From the NCBI GenBank assembly GCA_021848365.1, contig JAJZUS010000002.1, positions 310,001 to 374,000 of the forward strand: DNA of 64,000 nucleotides, read 5' to 3'. Positions 57,065 to 64,000 of the stretch are shown piece by piece. The stretch comes from Actinomycetes bacterium. GTDB lineage: Bacteria > Actinomycetota > Acidimicrobiia > Acidimicrobiales > RAAP-2. The translations under genes were made by a program, and so were the position numbers. Every line of letters starts with the position of its first letter. The first letter of the stretch is position 1. The notes under the pieces were generated by a model, which was not told the origin of the DNA, did no database searches, and worked only from the letters and a program-made list of their open reading frames with translations.

Positions 57065-59080
57065 ATGGCCACCCACCCGAAGGCTCGGACCGTCGCCCTG
57101 ATCGGGCGTAACGGGGTCGGCAAGACGACGCTGCTCGACGCGCTCGTCGTGGCGACCGGCGGCCTGGAACGCCCGGGGCGCGTCGAGGACGGCACGACCC
57201 TCGGCGGGACCGACCCCGAGGAGCGTCGCCACGGGACCTCGCTCGGCCTCGCGTCGGCGCCGATCTGGATCGGCGAGGACAAGCTGACCCTGCTCGACGC
57301 CCCCGGAGCCCCGGACCTCGTGGGCGAGGTGGAGCGCGCCCTCGACGTCGCCGACGTCGCCCTGCTCGTGGTGGACGCCGTCACGCCGGTGACCGCCGAG
57401 ACCCGCGTGCTCTGGCGCCTCGCGCGCGAGGCCGCCGTCCCGGTCGTCGTCTTCGTCAACGCGCTCGACGCCGATCACGCCGACTTCGACGCGACCCTGA
57501 CCGCCCTCGAGGACCTGGTCGGGCCGACCCTCGCCCCGCTCGAGCTGCCGCTCGGCGCCGGCGTCGAGATCCGGGGCGTGCTCGACCTCCTCGCCGACGA
57601 GGCGCTGGTCGACGCGGCCGGCGGGGCGCGGCACGAGCGCGTCCCCGACGAGCTCGCCGAGCGCGAGGCCCGCGTGCGCGCGAGCCTCCTCGAGGCGATC
57701 GTCGTGGGCGACGACCGGCTCACCGAGCGCTACCTCGAGGGCGAGACGCCCGACGTCGAGGCCCTCGAGGAGACCCTCGGCCACCTCATGAGCGCCGGCT
57801 CCATCGTCCCCCTCGTCTGCGGCTCGGCGCTGCGGGCGGTCGGCGTGGCGCGCCTCGCGAGCCTCCTCGACGAGATCGCCGAGAGCCGACCGATCCCGGC
57901 CCTGGAGAACGGCGAGAGCGTCCTCCTCGCCCGCGACCCCCAGGCCGACCCGGTGCTGCGGGCCTTCAAGGTCATCGTCGACCCCTACGTCGGACGGATC
58001 GTCGTCGCCGAGGTCGTCGCCGGGACCCTGGCGGGGGACCTCACTCTCGTGAACAGCCGGACCGGCGGCGAGGAGCGACTGCACGGGCTCAGCTACCTCC
58101 TCGGCGCGAAGCTGGTCCCGATGGACCGGGCCGTGACGGGCGACGTCGTCGCCCTCACCAAGCTGGCCCACGTCCAGATCGGCGACTACCTCACCCGCCG
58201 GGGCCGAACCCTCGCCGCCCCGCCCCGGCCGGTCGCCGCCCCCGCGATGACGGTCGCCGTCGTCGCCGACGCGAAGGACGACGAGAAGGTGGCGACGGGA
58301 CTCGCCCGGCTCGCCGAGGAGGACCCGGCGCTGCGGGTGCGCCACGACGCCCTCTCGCGGCGGCTCGTCATCGAGACGGCCGGCGAGATGCACCTCCAAG
58401 TGACCCTCGAGCGACTGAAGCGCCGCTTCAACGTCACCGTCGGGACCGAGCCCCCGCCCGTCCCCCTCTACGAGACCCTGACGTCCGCCCGCGACGTCGA
58501 GGGGCGGCTCAAGAAGCAGACCGGGGGGCACGGCCAGTTCGCCGTCGTCAACGTGCGCTTCGAGCCCCTCGACCCGTCGACCCCGCTCGAGTTCGTCGAC
58601 GAGATCGTGGGCGGGGTCGTCCCGCGTCAGTACGTCGGGGCGGTGAAGAGCGGCATCGAGAAGGCCATGGCCCACGGCGGGCCCCAGGGATTTCCCGTCG
58701 TCGGGGTCCGCGCCACGCTCTACGACGGCAAGACCCACAGCGTCGACTCCTCCGAGGCCGCCTTCGAGGTCGCCGGGTCGATGGCCCTGAAGAGCGCCCT
58801 CGAGCAGTCCGGGACGGTCGTCCTCGAGCGGGTGATGGAGGTCGAGGCCGAGGTCCCGGCCGAGCACCTCGGCGAGGTCCTCACCGACCTCGCGGGGCGC
58901 CGGGGCCGGGTCCTCGGGACGGACCAGGACGACACGGACCTCGCCGTCGTGCGGGCCCACGTCCCCGAGGCCGAGCTCCTGCGCTACGGGCTCGACCTGC
59001 GCCGACTCACGGGCGGCCTTGGCCGAGCCCGGGTGAGCCCGCACCACCTCACCGAGGCGCCCCGCTCGATGGTCAAGTAG
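57065..59080 (+). CDS. Elongation factor G-like protein (FusA2 type) with degenerate GTPase centre
   Basis: This 671-residue protein has the five-domain layout of EF-G and closely resembles the second EF-G of actinobacteria (FusA2). The P-loop GRNGVGKT (14-21) and switch-I Thr (HGTSL, 56-60) are kept. The D-T-P-G-H motif reads DAPGA (78-82), so the catalytic His is Ala, and the N-K-x-D guanine-specificity motif reads NALD (132-135). The C-terminal segment GHGQFAVVNVRFEPL and VVGGVVPRQYVGAV are conserved. It may bind ribosomes without normal GTP turnover. GAGGAGGTG is the ribosome-binding site; a short upstream extension from 57038 is rejected. Confidence 0.88.
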   Translation: MATHPKARTVALIGRNGVGKTTLLDALVVATGGLERPGRVEDGTTLGGTDPEERRHGTSLGLASAPIWIGEDKLTLLDAPGAPDLVGEVERALDVADVALLVVDAVTPVTAETRVLWRLAREAAVPVVVFVNALDADHADFDATLTALEDLVGPTLAPLELPLGAGVEIRGVLDLLADEALVDAAGGARHERVPDELAEREARVRASLLEAIVVGDDRLTERYLEGETPDVEALEETLGHLMSAGSIVPLVCGSALRAVGVARLASLLDEIAESRPIPALENGESVLLARDPQADPVLRAFKVIVDPYVGRIVVAEVVAGTLAGDLTLVNSRTGGEERLHGLSYLLGAKLVPMDRAVTGDVVALTKLAHVQIGDYLTRRGRTLAAPPRPVAAPAMTVAVVADAKDDEKVATGLARLAEEDPALRVRHDALSRRLVIETAGEMHLQVTLERLKRRFNVTVGTEPPPVPLYETLTSARDVEGRLKKQTGGHGQFAVVNVRFEPLDPSTPLEFVDEIVGGVVPRQYVGAVKSGIEKAMAHGGPQGFPVVGVRATLYDGKTHSVDSSEAAFEVAGSMALKSALEQSGTVVLERVMEVEAEVPAEHLGEVLTDLAGRRGRVLGTDQDDTDLAVVRAHVPEAELLRYGLDLRRLTGGLGRARVSPHHLTEAPRSMVK

Positions 59081-59504
59081 CCGACGTCGAGAGGTCGGTC
59101 GCGCAGTACTTGCACTTGGTCGCGGCGACGGGGAGGTCGGCCGACAGGCACGCGGGGCACGTCTTCGTCGGCGGCGCCGCCTTCGGCGCGGCGAAGACCT
59201 CCTTGCCGATACGCGACATGTACGCCCGGTACGGCACGACGAGGACGACGTAGATCACCGCCATGAAGATGACGAAGTAGACGATCGCGCTGATGAAGGC
59301 GCCGACGTTGATGAACTGGCCGTTGACCGTCCAGCCGAGGCCCGGGGTCCCCCCGGCGCGACTCTCGACCGCCGAGACGAGCGGCGTCACGATCGAGTCA
59401 GTGAAGGACTTGATCAGCGTCGAGAAGGCCGTCGCCACGACCAAGCCGACGGCGATGACGATCAGGTCTCCCTGCATGAGGAAGTTCTTGAATCCCTTGA
59501 GCAC
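59073..59504 (-). CDS. mscL: Large-conductance mechanosensitive channel with C-terminal zinc ribbon
   Basis: MscL opens under membrane tension to release solutes during osmotic downshock. This 143-residue protein has TM1 with the family signature GDLIVIAVGLVVATAFSTLI (12-31), a periplasmic loop (about 50-67) and TM2 (about 68-92). After the normal C-terminal region it carries an added zinc-ribbon-like module, Cys116/Cys119 (CPAC) and Cys131/Cys134 (CKYC). The start GTG at 59504 has AGGGGAGG upstream. The tail overlaps the convergent EF-G-like gene by 8 bases. Confidence 0.88.
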   Translation of the reverse strand: MLKGFKNFLMQGDLIVIAVGLVVATAFSTLIKSFTDSIVTPLVSAVESRAGGTPGLGWTVNGQFINVGAFISAIVYFVIFMAVIYVVLVVPYRAYMSRIGKEVFAAPKAAPPTKTCPACLSADLPVAATKCKYCATDLSTSAT

Positions 59505-59597
59505 GTGTCCTCCCCTCGCCGACCGCTCTCGGTCGACGGGCCGATGGTACCCGGGGTGCCACGAGCGCCGCCGGGTCGAGTGGAAGACTTCCCGGTG

Positions 59598-60716
59598 ATG
59601 ACGCGCACCCTTCGCACCCTGTCCGTGCTCGCCAGCCTCGCCGTGTCGGGGCTCGGACTGAGCGCCTGCGGCTCCTCGCACTCGAGCGCCGCGAGCCCGA
59701 CCTCCTCGACCACGACGACCGCGGTGTCCGGCGCCTCGGCCCTGTGCCCCCTCACGGGGACCCCCGCCCCCGGCGGCGTCGTCCCCCAGCGACCGGCGAT
59801 CGCCATGAAGGTCGACAACTACTCGCTCGGCCCGGCCCCGGCCGAGGCCCGCCCCCAGAGCGGCCTCGACGCCGCCGACGTCATCTTCGAAGAGCAGGTC
59901 GAGGGCTCCATCACCCGCTACGCCGCCGTCTTCCAGTGCCACGAGTCGGCCGGGCTCGTCGGCCCGATCCGCTCGGCCCGCTGGACCGACGTGCAGATGC
60001 TCTCCGAGCTCGGTCACCCGCTCTTCGTCCACGTCGGCGGCATCACCCCCGTCCTCGACTACGTCAACAGCTCGTCGCTCGTGAACGTGGACCTCGGCTA
60101 CCACGGGTCCCTCGAGACCAACCCGCCCGGCCGCTACGCCCCCTACGACACCTACACGACGACCCAGCAGGTCTGGTCGGCGATCAGCGCCCCGGCGAAG
60201 GCACCCGCGCCCATCTTCACCTACTCGACGACGGTGCCCGCGGGTGAGAAGGTGAGCCAGGTCCACCTCGACTGGTCGGCGACCTCCGACATCTACTGGC
60301 GCTGGAACCCCGCGACCGGGACCTGGCTGCGCTTCTACAACGTCGGCTCGCCGAGCAGCCCCAACGTCCAGCCCGACCTACTGGCCGACGGGGTCCAGAA
60401 CCAGGCCCAGAACGTGATCATCCAGGACGTCACCATCACCTACGGACCCTGGGTCGAGAACAGCCAGGGGGGCCTCGAGGCCGAGTCCCACATCCTCGAC
60501 AACTCCGGGAGGGCCTACATCCTGCGCAACGGCGTCATGGTGACGGGCACCTGGACGGCCGGTCCGGCCGGGACGCCGACGACCTTCACCGACGCCTCCG
60601 GGCACCCCATCGCCCTCCAGCCGGGTCGCACCTGGGTCGAGATCTACCCCTCGGGCGCCCCGATGGTCGCGACGCCGGTGACCCCCACCACGACCTCGAC
60701 GGCTACTCCTGGATGA
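59598..60716 (+). CDS. DUF3048 domain-containing lipoprotein
   Basis: This 372-residue protein has a lipoprotein signal peptide with lipobox LSAC (Cys24), then a Ser/Thr-rich linker (about 27-45) and a two-part DUF3048 (YerB-like) region: RPAIAMKVDNYSLGPAPAEA, RPQSGLDAADVIFEEQVEG, FQCHESAGLVGPIRSAR and DVTITYGPW. The family is exported and of unknown function. ATG 59598 is preceded by GTG 59595; a longer frame to 59505 would destroy the signal peptide. Its tail overlaps the convergent carboxyltransferase gene by 14 bases. Confidence 0.85.
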   Translation: MTRTLRTLSVLASLAVSGLGLSACGSSHSSAASPTSSTTTTAVSGASALCPLTGTPAPGGVVPQRPAIAMKVDNYSLGPAPAEARPQSGLDAADVIFEEQVEGSITRYAAVFQCHESAGLVGPIRSARWTDVQMLSELGHPLFVHVGGITPVLDYVNSSSLVNVDLGYHGSLETNPPGRYAPYDTYTTTQQVWSAISAPAKAPAPIFTYSTTVPAGEKVSQVHLDWSATSDIYWRWNPATGTWLRFYNVGSPSSPNVQPDLLADGVQNQAQNVIIQDVTITYGPWVENSQGGLEAESHILDNSGRAYILRNGVMVTGTWTAGPAGTPTTFTDASGHPIALQPGRTWVEIYPSGAPMVATPVTPTTTSTATPG

Positions 60717-62544
60717 TGTCGAAGGCGCGCAGGGCCCGGATGCGCTCCTGACGGCGGGCGCGCAGCTTGCGCTCGCTCAGCCCCGCGAGCTCGACGTAGG
60801 CGGCGATCAGTGAGCGGTGCACCCGCTCGACGGTGACGAACGAGTTGTCGTCCTCCGCGATCACCTCGTCGATGAGGCCGAGGTCCAGCTGGTCCTTCGC
60901 CGTCGAGCGCATGGTCGCGAGCGTCGTGCGCACCTGCTCGCGCGACGGGTTCGGGGTGCGGTAGAGGATCGAGGCGGCCGAGCGGGGCTCGGCGACGTAG
61001 GCCATGGCCTGCTCGAGCATGACGACGTGGTCGGCCATCGGGGTGGTCGCGAGGCCCCCGCCGCTGCCGAGGGCCCCCGCCACGAGCGAGATGACCGGGC
61101 GGGGGTAGTCGATCCCGCGCAGGATGGAGCGGGCGATCAGCCGGGACTGGCCACGCCGCTCGCTCTCGAGGGTCGGCTTGGCGCCCAGGGTGTCGGTGAC
61201 GAAGAGGGCCGGCAGGCCGAGGCGCGCGCCCACGTCGAGGACGCGGTGCAGGTGGGCGAAGTCCTCCGGTCCGGGATTCGCCGGACGCTTGATCACGGTC
61301 TCGCCGATCCGGGCGTAGGAGGGCTGGGTGCCCACGACGACGAAGGGCTGGCTGCCGAGCAGGGCGAAGGCGCCGACGATCGCCGGGTAGCGCAGCGCGT
61401 CGCTCTCCTGGATGTGGTTGTAGAGGGCGACGGCGTCGGTGAAGGCGTAGCGCGTGACGAACTCGAGGTCGAGCCGGTTGGCGTCGGCGATGAGGTCCTG
61501 GTACTGCTCGAGGAGGGCCTCGGCCGCGTCCGGGGAGCGGGGCGGCCGCGGCGCGGCCGGGAGCAGGGTGGCCGTCGCGGAGGTGTCGTCGAAGCGGGGC
61601 CCCTTGATCCCCGGCGACCCGAAGACGAAGATCCGGCGCTGGCCCGTCGCCGTGACGTTGCGGATGAGACTCGGGCTCTCCGCGCTGAGCGCGTGGTGCT
61701 TGTCGGGCGGGGTCGTCGCCGTGAGGACCTTCCCGAGGTACCAGACGACCTCCGCCACGTCGGGCAGCACGACGTCGATGTTGCGGTCGAGGAGGTTGGC
61801 CTCGGCACTCTGGGACTCGGCCGGCACCGCCGTCCCCTCGAAGGCCTCGATCACGTTGGGACCGGCGAAGCCGAAGTTCGTCCCCGAGGTCGCGATGATG
61901 AGGTCGGCGCTCGGCACGGCGCTCGCCGAGACCCCGCCCCAGACGTTCCCGAGCAGGACCGCCACGTGGGGCAGGTCGACGCGCTCCTTGTAGTTGCGGA
62001 TCGCCTCGACCATCCGGGTCATCTGGGTGAGGCCGGCGAAGTTCTCATGCTGGCGCACCCCGCTCGAGGCGTAGACGGCGACCAACGGGAGCGACTTCTG
62101 GACGGCGAGGTCGGCGGCCGCCTGGAAGGCCTCGCCCGAGACGACGCCGAGGGAGCCCGCGAAGAAGTCCCAGTTCATCGCGTAGAGCACCACGGCGCGG
62201 CCGTCGACGGTCGCCTGGCCGTAGGTCGAGGACTCGGTCTTGCCCCGCTTCTGCTCCCGCCGCAACTTGTCGTGGTAGGACTCGTCGGTCTCCTCGTCGT
62301 GCCCGCGGCGCACGAGGCCGATGAGGTCCTTGCCGATCCGCCAGCGCCCGTGGCTCGGGCGGAAGTGCATCAACTCCTGGAGGAGGCTCAGCTGCGAGGG
62401 GCTGTTCACCGTGCGGCGGTTGCGCAGGTGGGGCTCGACGGCCTTCTCGTGGGCCGGCAGGCCCATGGGGTACCCCTCACCGAAGGACGACAGGTCGAAC
62501 TCGTCGTCGGGGTGCGCGTCGTCGCGCGGATGGTCAACCGACAT
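60703..62544 (-). CDS. Fused acyl-CoA carboxylase carboxyltransferase (AccD-AccA-like)
   Basis: This 613-residue protein contains two crotonase-like carboxyltransferase halves: an AccD-like half (about 50-300; FFAGSLGVVSGEAF, PLVAVYASSGVRQHE) and an AccA-like half (about 370-590; RYPAIVGAFALLGSQPFVVVG, GLPALFVTDTLGAKPTLESE, GALGSGGGLA). It would transfer CO2 from carboxybiotin to an acyl-CoA, for example acetyl-CoA. The zinc-ribbon cysteines of bacterial AccD are missing. No biotin carboxylase or carrier gene is nearby. Start ATG 62544 is chosen because minus-strand CATAAT lies 8 nt upstream; a TTG at 62553 would overlap it. Confidence 0.83.
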   Translation of the reverse strand: MSVDHPRDDAHPDDEFDLSSFGEGYPMGLPAHEKAVEPHLRNRRTVNSPSQLSLLQELMHFRPSHGRWRIGKDLIGLVRRGHDEETDESYHDKLRREQKRGKTESSTYGQATVDGRAVVLYAMNWDFFAGSLGVVSGEAFQAAADLAVQKSLPLVAVYASSGVRQHENFAGLTQMTRMVEAIRNYKERVDLPHVAVLLGNVWGGVSASAVPSADLIIATSGTNFGFAGPNVIEAFEGTAVPAESQSAEANLLDRNIDVVLPDVAEVVWYLGKVLTATTPPDKHHALSAESPSLIRNVTATGQRRIFVFGSPGIKGPRFDDTSATATLLPAAPRPPRSPDAAEALLEQYQDLIADANRLDLEFVTRYAFTDAVALYNHIQESDALRYPAIVGAFALLGSQPFVVVGTQPSYARIGETVIKRPANPGPEDFAHLHRVLDVGARLGLPALFVTDTLGAKPTLESERRGQSRLIARSILRGIDYPRPVISLVAGALGSGGGLATTPMADHVVMLEQAMAYVAEPRSAASILYRTPNPSREQVRTTLATMRSTAKDQLDLGLIDEVIAEDDNSFVTVERVHRSLIAAYVELAGLSERKLRARRQERIRALRAFDIIQE

Positions 62545-62558
62545 GGGTGTCAATTATG
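62545..62558 (-). promoter_or_regulatory. Probable promoter of the carboxyltransferase gene
   Basis: Minus-strand CATAAT (62558-62553), close to the TATAAT consensus, lies 8 nt before ATG 62544 without a ribosome-binding site, suggesting a leaderless or nearly leaderless transcript. Confidence 0.4.
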
Positions 62559-62642
62559 GCACCAGAACGCCCTCAACCGACCGGGCGGCCCGATCGCCCC
62601 GAATACCGGCCCTACCCCCGGACGGCGGGACCCCCGACGGCC

Positions 62643-63434
62643 CTAGCCGATCTTGAAGTTGAAGCCGCCACCCCCGCCGTTGCCACCCTCGCCCGCGGGG
62701 AGGTAGGGGATCATGGCGTGGGCCATCCCCGGCAGCGTCAGGCTCTGCAGGTAGACGCGACCCGGGCCGGTGAGCTTCGCGAGGAAGAGGGTGTCGGCCC
62801 CGAAGAAGATGTTCTTGATGCCGCGCACCATCGTGATGTCGAGGTCGACGCTCGCCTCGAAGAGGCCGACGTGGCCCGGGTGGACCATGATCGACTCACC
62901 GGCCGCGAGGTCGTAGGTGACGAGCTCACCGGAGAGCTCGATCCAGGCGACGCCCGATCCGCCGACCCGCTGCATGATGAAGCCGTTGCCGGAGAAGATG
63001 CCGGCGCCGAGCTTCTGCTGGAAGCCGAGGGCCAGCTGGACCTCGGAGGTCGCCGCGAGGAAGCCGTGGCGCGACACCATGTAGTCGCGCCCGTCGGCGA
63101 CCGAGATCGGGAGGATGCGACCGGGCATCTTCGCCGCGAAGGCCACCGTCCCGTTCGCCCCCTGGGCGGTGAACTGGGACATGAAGATCGTCCCGCCGGC
63201 GACGGCGCGCTTGAGGACTCCGAGCACCCCAGAGCTCCCGGCTCCCGCCGTGGCGGTGGACATCACGATCGAGGAGGTCATCCAGGAGAGCTCGCCGCCC
63301 TGGGAGATGACCGTCTGACCGGGCGCGAGCTGGACCTCGAGCACCGGCATGGTCGTCCCGAGGATGCGGTGGGCGACACCGGCCCCCGCTGCGTCGGCGA
63401 ACTCGGGGAGTCCCCCGTCAGCGCTCTCGGTCAT
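62643..63434 (-). CDS. AIM24 / TIGR00266 family protein
   Basis: This 263-residue protein belongs to the AIM24 family, a beta-rich double-barrel fold of unknown role: PVLEVQLAPGQTVISQGGEL, SGVLGVLKRAVAGGTIFMSQ, GFIMQRVGGSGVAWIEL, and a C-terminal SLTLPGMAHAMIPYLP followed by a Gly/Asn-rich tail as in many family members. No signal peptide is seen. A GAGGGGG ribosome-binding site precedes the ATG. It is 9 nt downstream of the acyl-CoA synthetase gene, so the two are probably co-transcribed. Confidence 0.88.
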   Translation of the reverse strand: MTESADGGLPEFADAAGAGVAHRILGTTMPVLEVQLAPGQTVISQGGELSWMTSSIVMSTATAGAGSSGVLGVLKRAVAGGTIFMSQFTAQGANGTVAFAAKMPGRILPISVADGRDYMVSRHGFLAATSEVQLALGFQQKLGAGIFSGNGFIMQRVGGSGVAWIELSGELVTYDLAAGESIMVHPGHVGLFEASVDLDITMVRGIKNIFFGADTLFLAKLTGPGRVYLQSLTLPGMAHAMIPYLPAGEGGNGGGGGFNFKIG

Positions 63435-63443
63435 GGTGCCCCC

Positions 63444-64000
63444 TCAGGACGCGAAGTCCTCCTCACGGTACTCGCCGTCGGGGCGCTCGGCCGTCTCCTT
63501 CTCGCGGTTTCTCAGGTCGACGCGACGGATCTTGCCCGAGATGGTCTTGGGCAGCTCGGCGAACTCGAGGCGCCGGATCCGCTTGTAGCCGGCGAGGTGG
63601 TCGCGGGCGTAGGCGAGGATGTCCCGGGCGAGCTCGGCGCTCGGCTCGTAGCCCGCGACGAGGCTCACGTAGGCCTTGGGCACCGCGAGGCGCACCGGGT
63701 CGGGAGCGGGCACGACGGCCGCCTCGGCGACGGCCGGGTGCTCGATCAGCACGCTCTCCAGCTCGAAGGGGCTGATGCGGTAGTCGCTCGCCTTGAAGAC
63801 GTCGTCGGCCCGCCCCACGTAGGTGATGTAGCCGTCCTCGTCGCGGTGGGCGATGTCGCCCGTGTGGTAACGACCGCCGGCGAAGGCCGCCGCGTTGCGC
63901 TCGGGGTCGTCCCCGCTCGCCTGGCGGTACCCGGCCATGAGCCCGACGGGTCGGCCCTGGGCGAGGGCCACGCAGACCTCGCCGTCGTCGCCCACCTCGC
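63444..64000 (-). CDS. Acyl-CoA synthetase, C-terminal part only (runs off window)
   Basis: The C-terminal 185 codons of an ANL-superfamily acyl-CoA synthetase are present; the N-terminus lies beyond the right edge. Visible are the hinge region GRYHTGDIAHRDEDGYITYV, the following GRADDVFKASDYRISPFELE and the catalytic lysine in LPKTISGKIRRVDLR, after which a short charged tail ends the protein. The segment resembles acyl-CoA synthetases for short- or medium-chain acids, but the substrate pocket is not in view. Confidence 0.88.
   Translation of the reverse strand, partial: EVGDDGEVCVALAQGRPVGLMAGYRQASGDDPERNAAAFAGGRYHTGDIAHRDEDGYITYVGRADDVFKASDYRISPFELESVLIEHPAVAEAAVVPAPDPVRLAVPKAYVSLVAGYEPSAELARDILAYARDHLAGYKRIRRLEFAELPKTISGKIRRVDLRNREKETAERPDGEYREEDFAS

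Noticed and set aside
1-64000. CRISPR array, insertion sequences, prophage or plasmid origin
   Set aside because: No regularly spaced repeats, transposase or integrase motifs, or terminal inverted repeats around any gene were seen.

Overview
The window is very GC-rich (about 70% by eye), densely packed DNA from an actinobacterium. Lineage markers are a mycothiol glycosyltransferase (mshA), a nickel superoxide dismutase with its SodX protease, a Rex-hemACDB-hemL block, and many GTG starts with 4-bp ATGA/GTGA overlaps. RecBCD together with a Qmo/Hdr-type sulfur module suggests a deep lineage such as Acidimicrobiia, but that placement is inference. No phage, insertion sequence or CRISPR array was seen.

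Layout. 1-6318 (minus): nuoA-nuoG of complex I, with nuoG cut by the window edge. 6390-8500 (plus): a geranylgeranyl-reductase-family flavoprotein and a ZIP metal transporter. 8501-18293 (minus): one long run, sodX-mshA-ybjN-like-proC-rex-hemA-hemC-hemD-hemB-hemL plus an unknown membrane protein, divergent from sodN (18379-18795, plus). 18800-21950 (minus): a small DksA-type zinc finger, an acyl-CoA synthetase and a TauE/SafE exporter, divergent from a GntR/HutC regulator and a peroxiredoxin (22090-23566). 23567-25291: a less GC-rich stretch with one unknown secreted protein, next to a tRNA-Lys gene (25292-25367). 25526-27606 (plus): an amino-acid permease and a methyltransferase. 27618-30837 (minus): a translationally coupled GT4, all-helical protein and GH130 operon. 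31110-36211 (minus): two membrane proteins, a penicillin-acylase-family protein and a D,D-carboxypeptidase-like protein, divergent from an L,D-transpeptidase (36309-37271). 37276-40574 (minus): MarR plus MFS pump, and an AI-2E-family transporter.

40615-47652 (minus) is the most unusual block: tusA, an MvhD-like protein, dsrE, an HdrA/QmoA-like flavoprotein with a large GltD-type domain inserted, a second HdrA, a 79-residue helix-turn-helix protein and a QmoC-like ferredoxin/membrane cytochrome b fusion. There is no HdrB. It reads as a quinone-linked sulfane-sulfur/NAD(P)H electron-transfer complex fed by sulfur carriers, with a convincing promoter and repeated TTGGAC half-sites upstream.

47794-56942 (minus): recC-recB-recD running directly into a DyP peroxidase. 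57065-64000: an EF-G-like protein with a degenerate GTPase centre, MscL with an added zinc ribbon, a DUF3048 lipoprotein, a fused carboxyltransferase, an AIM24-family protein and a truncated acyl-CoA synthetase.

The window is rich in redox functions: complex I, probable menaquinone modification, NiSOD, mycothiol, Rex, heme synthesis, peroxiredoxin, DyP peroxidase and the Hdr/Qmo-like complex. Several transcription units appear leaderless, with TANNNT lying 6-7 nt before the start codon.
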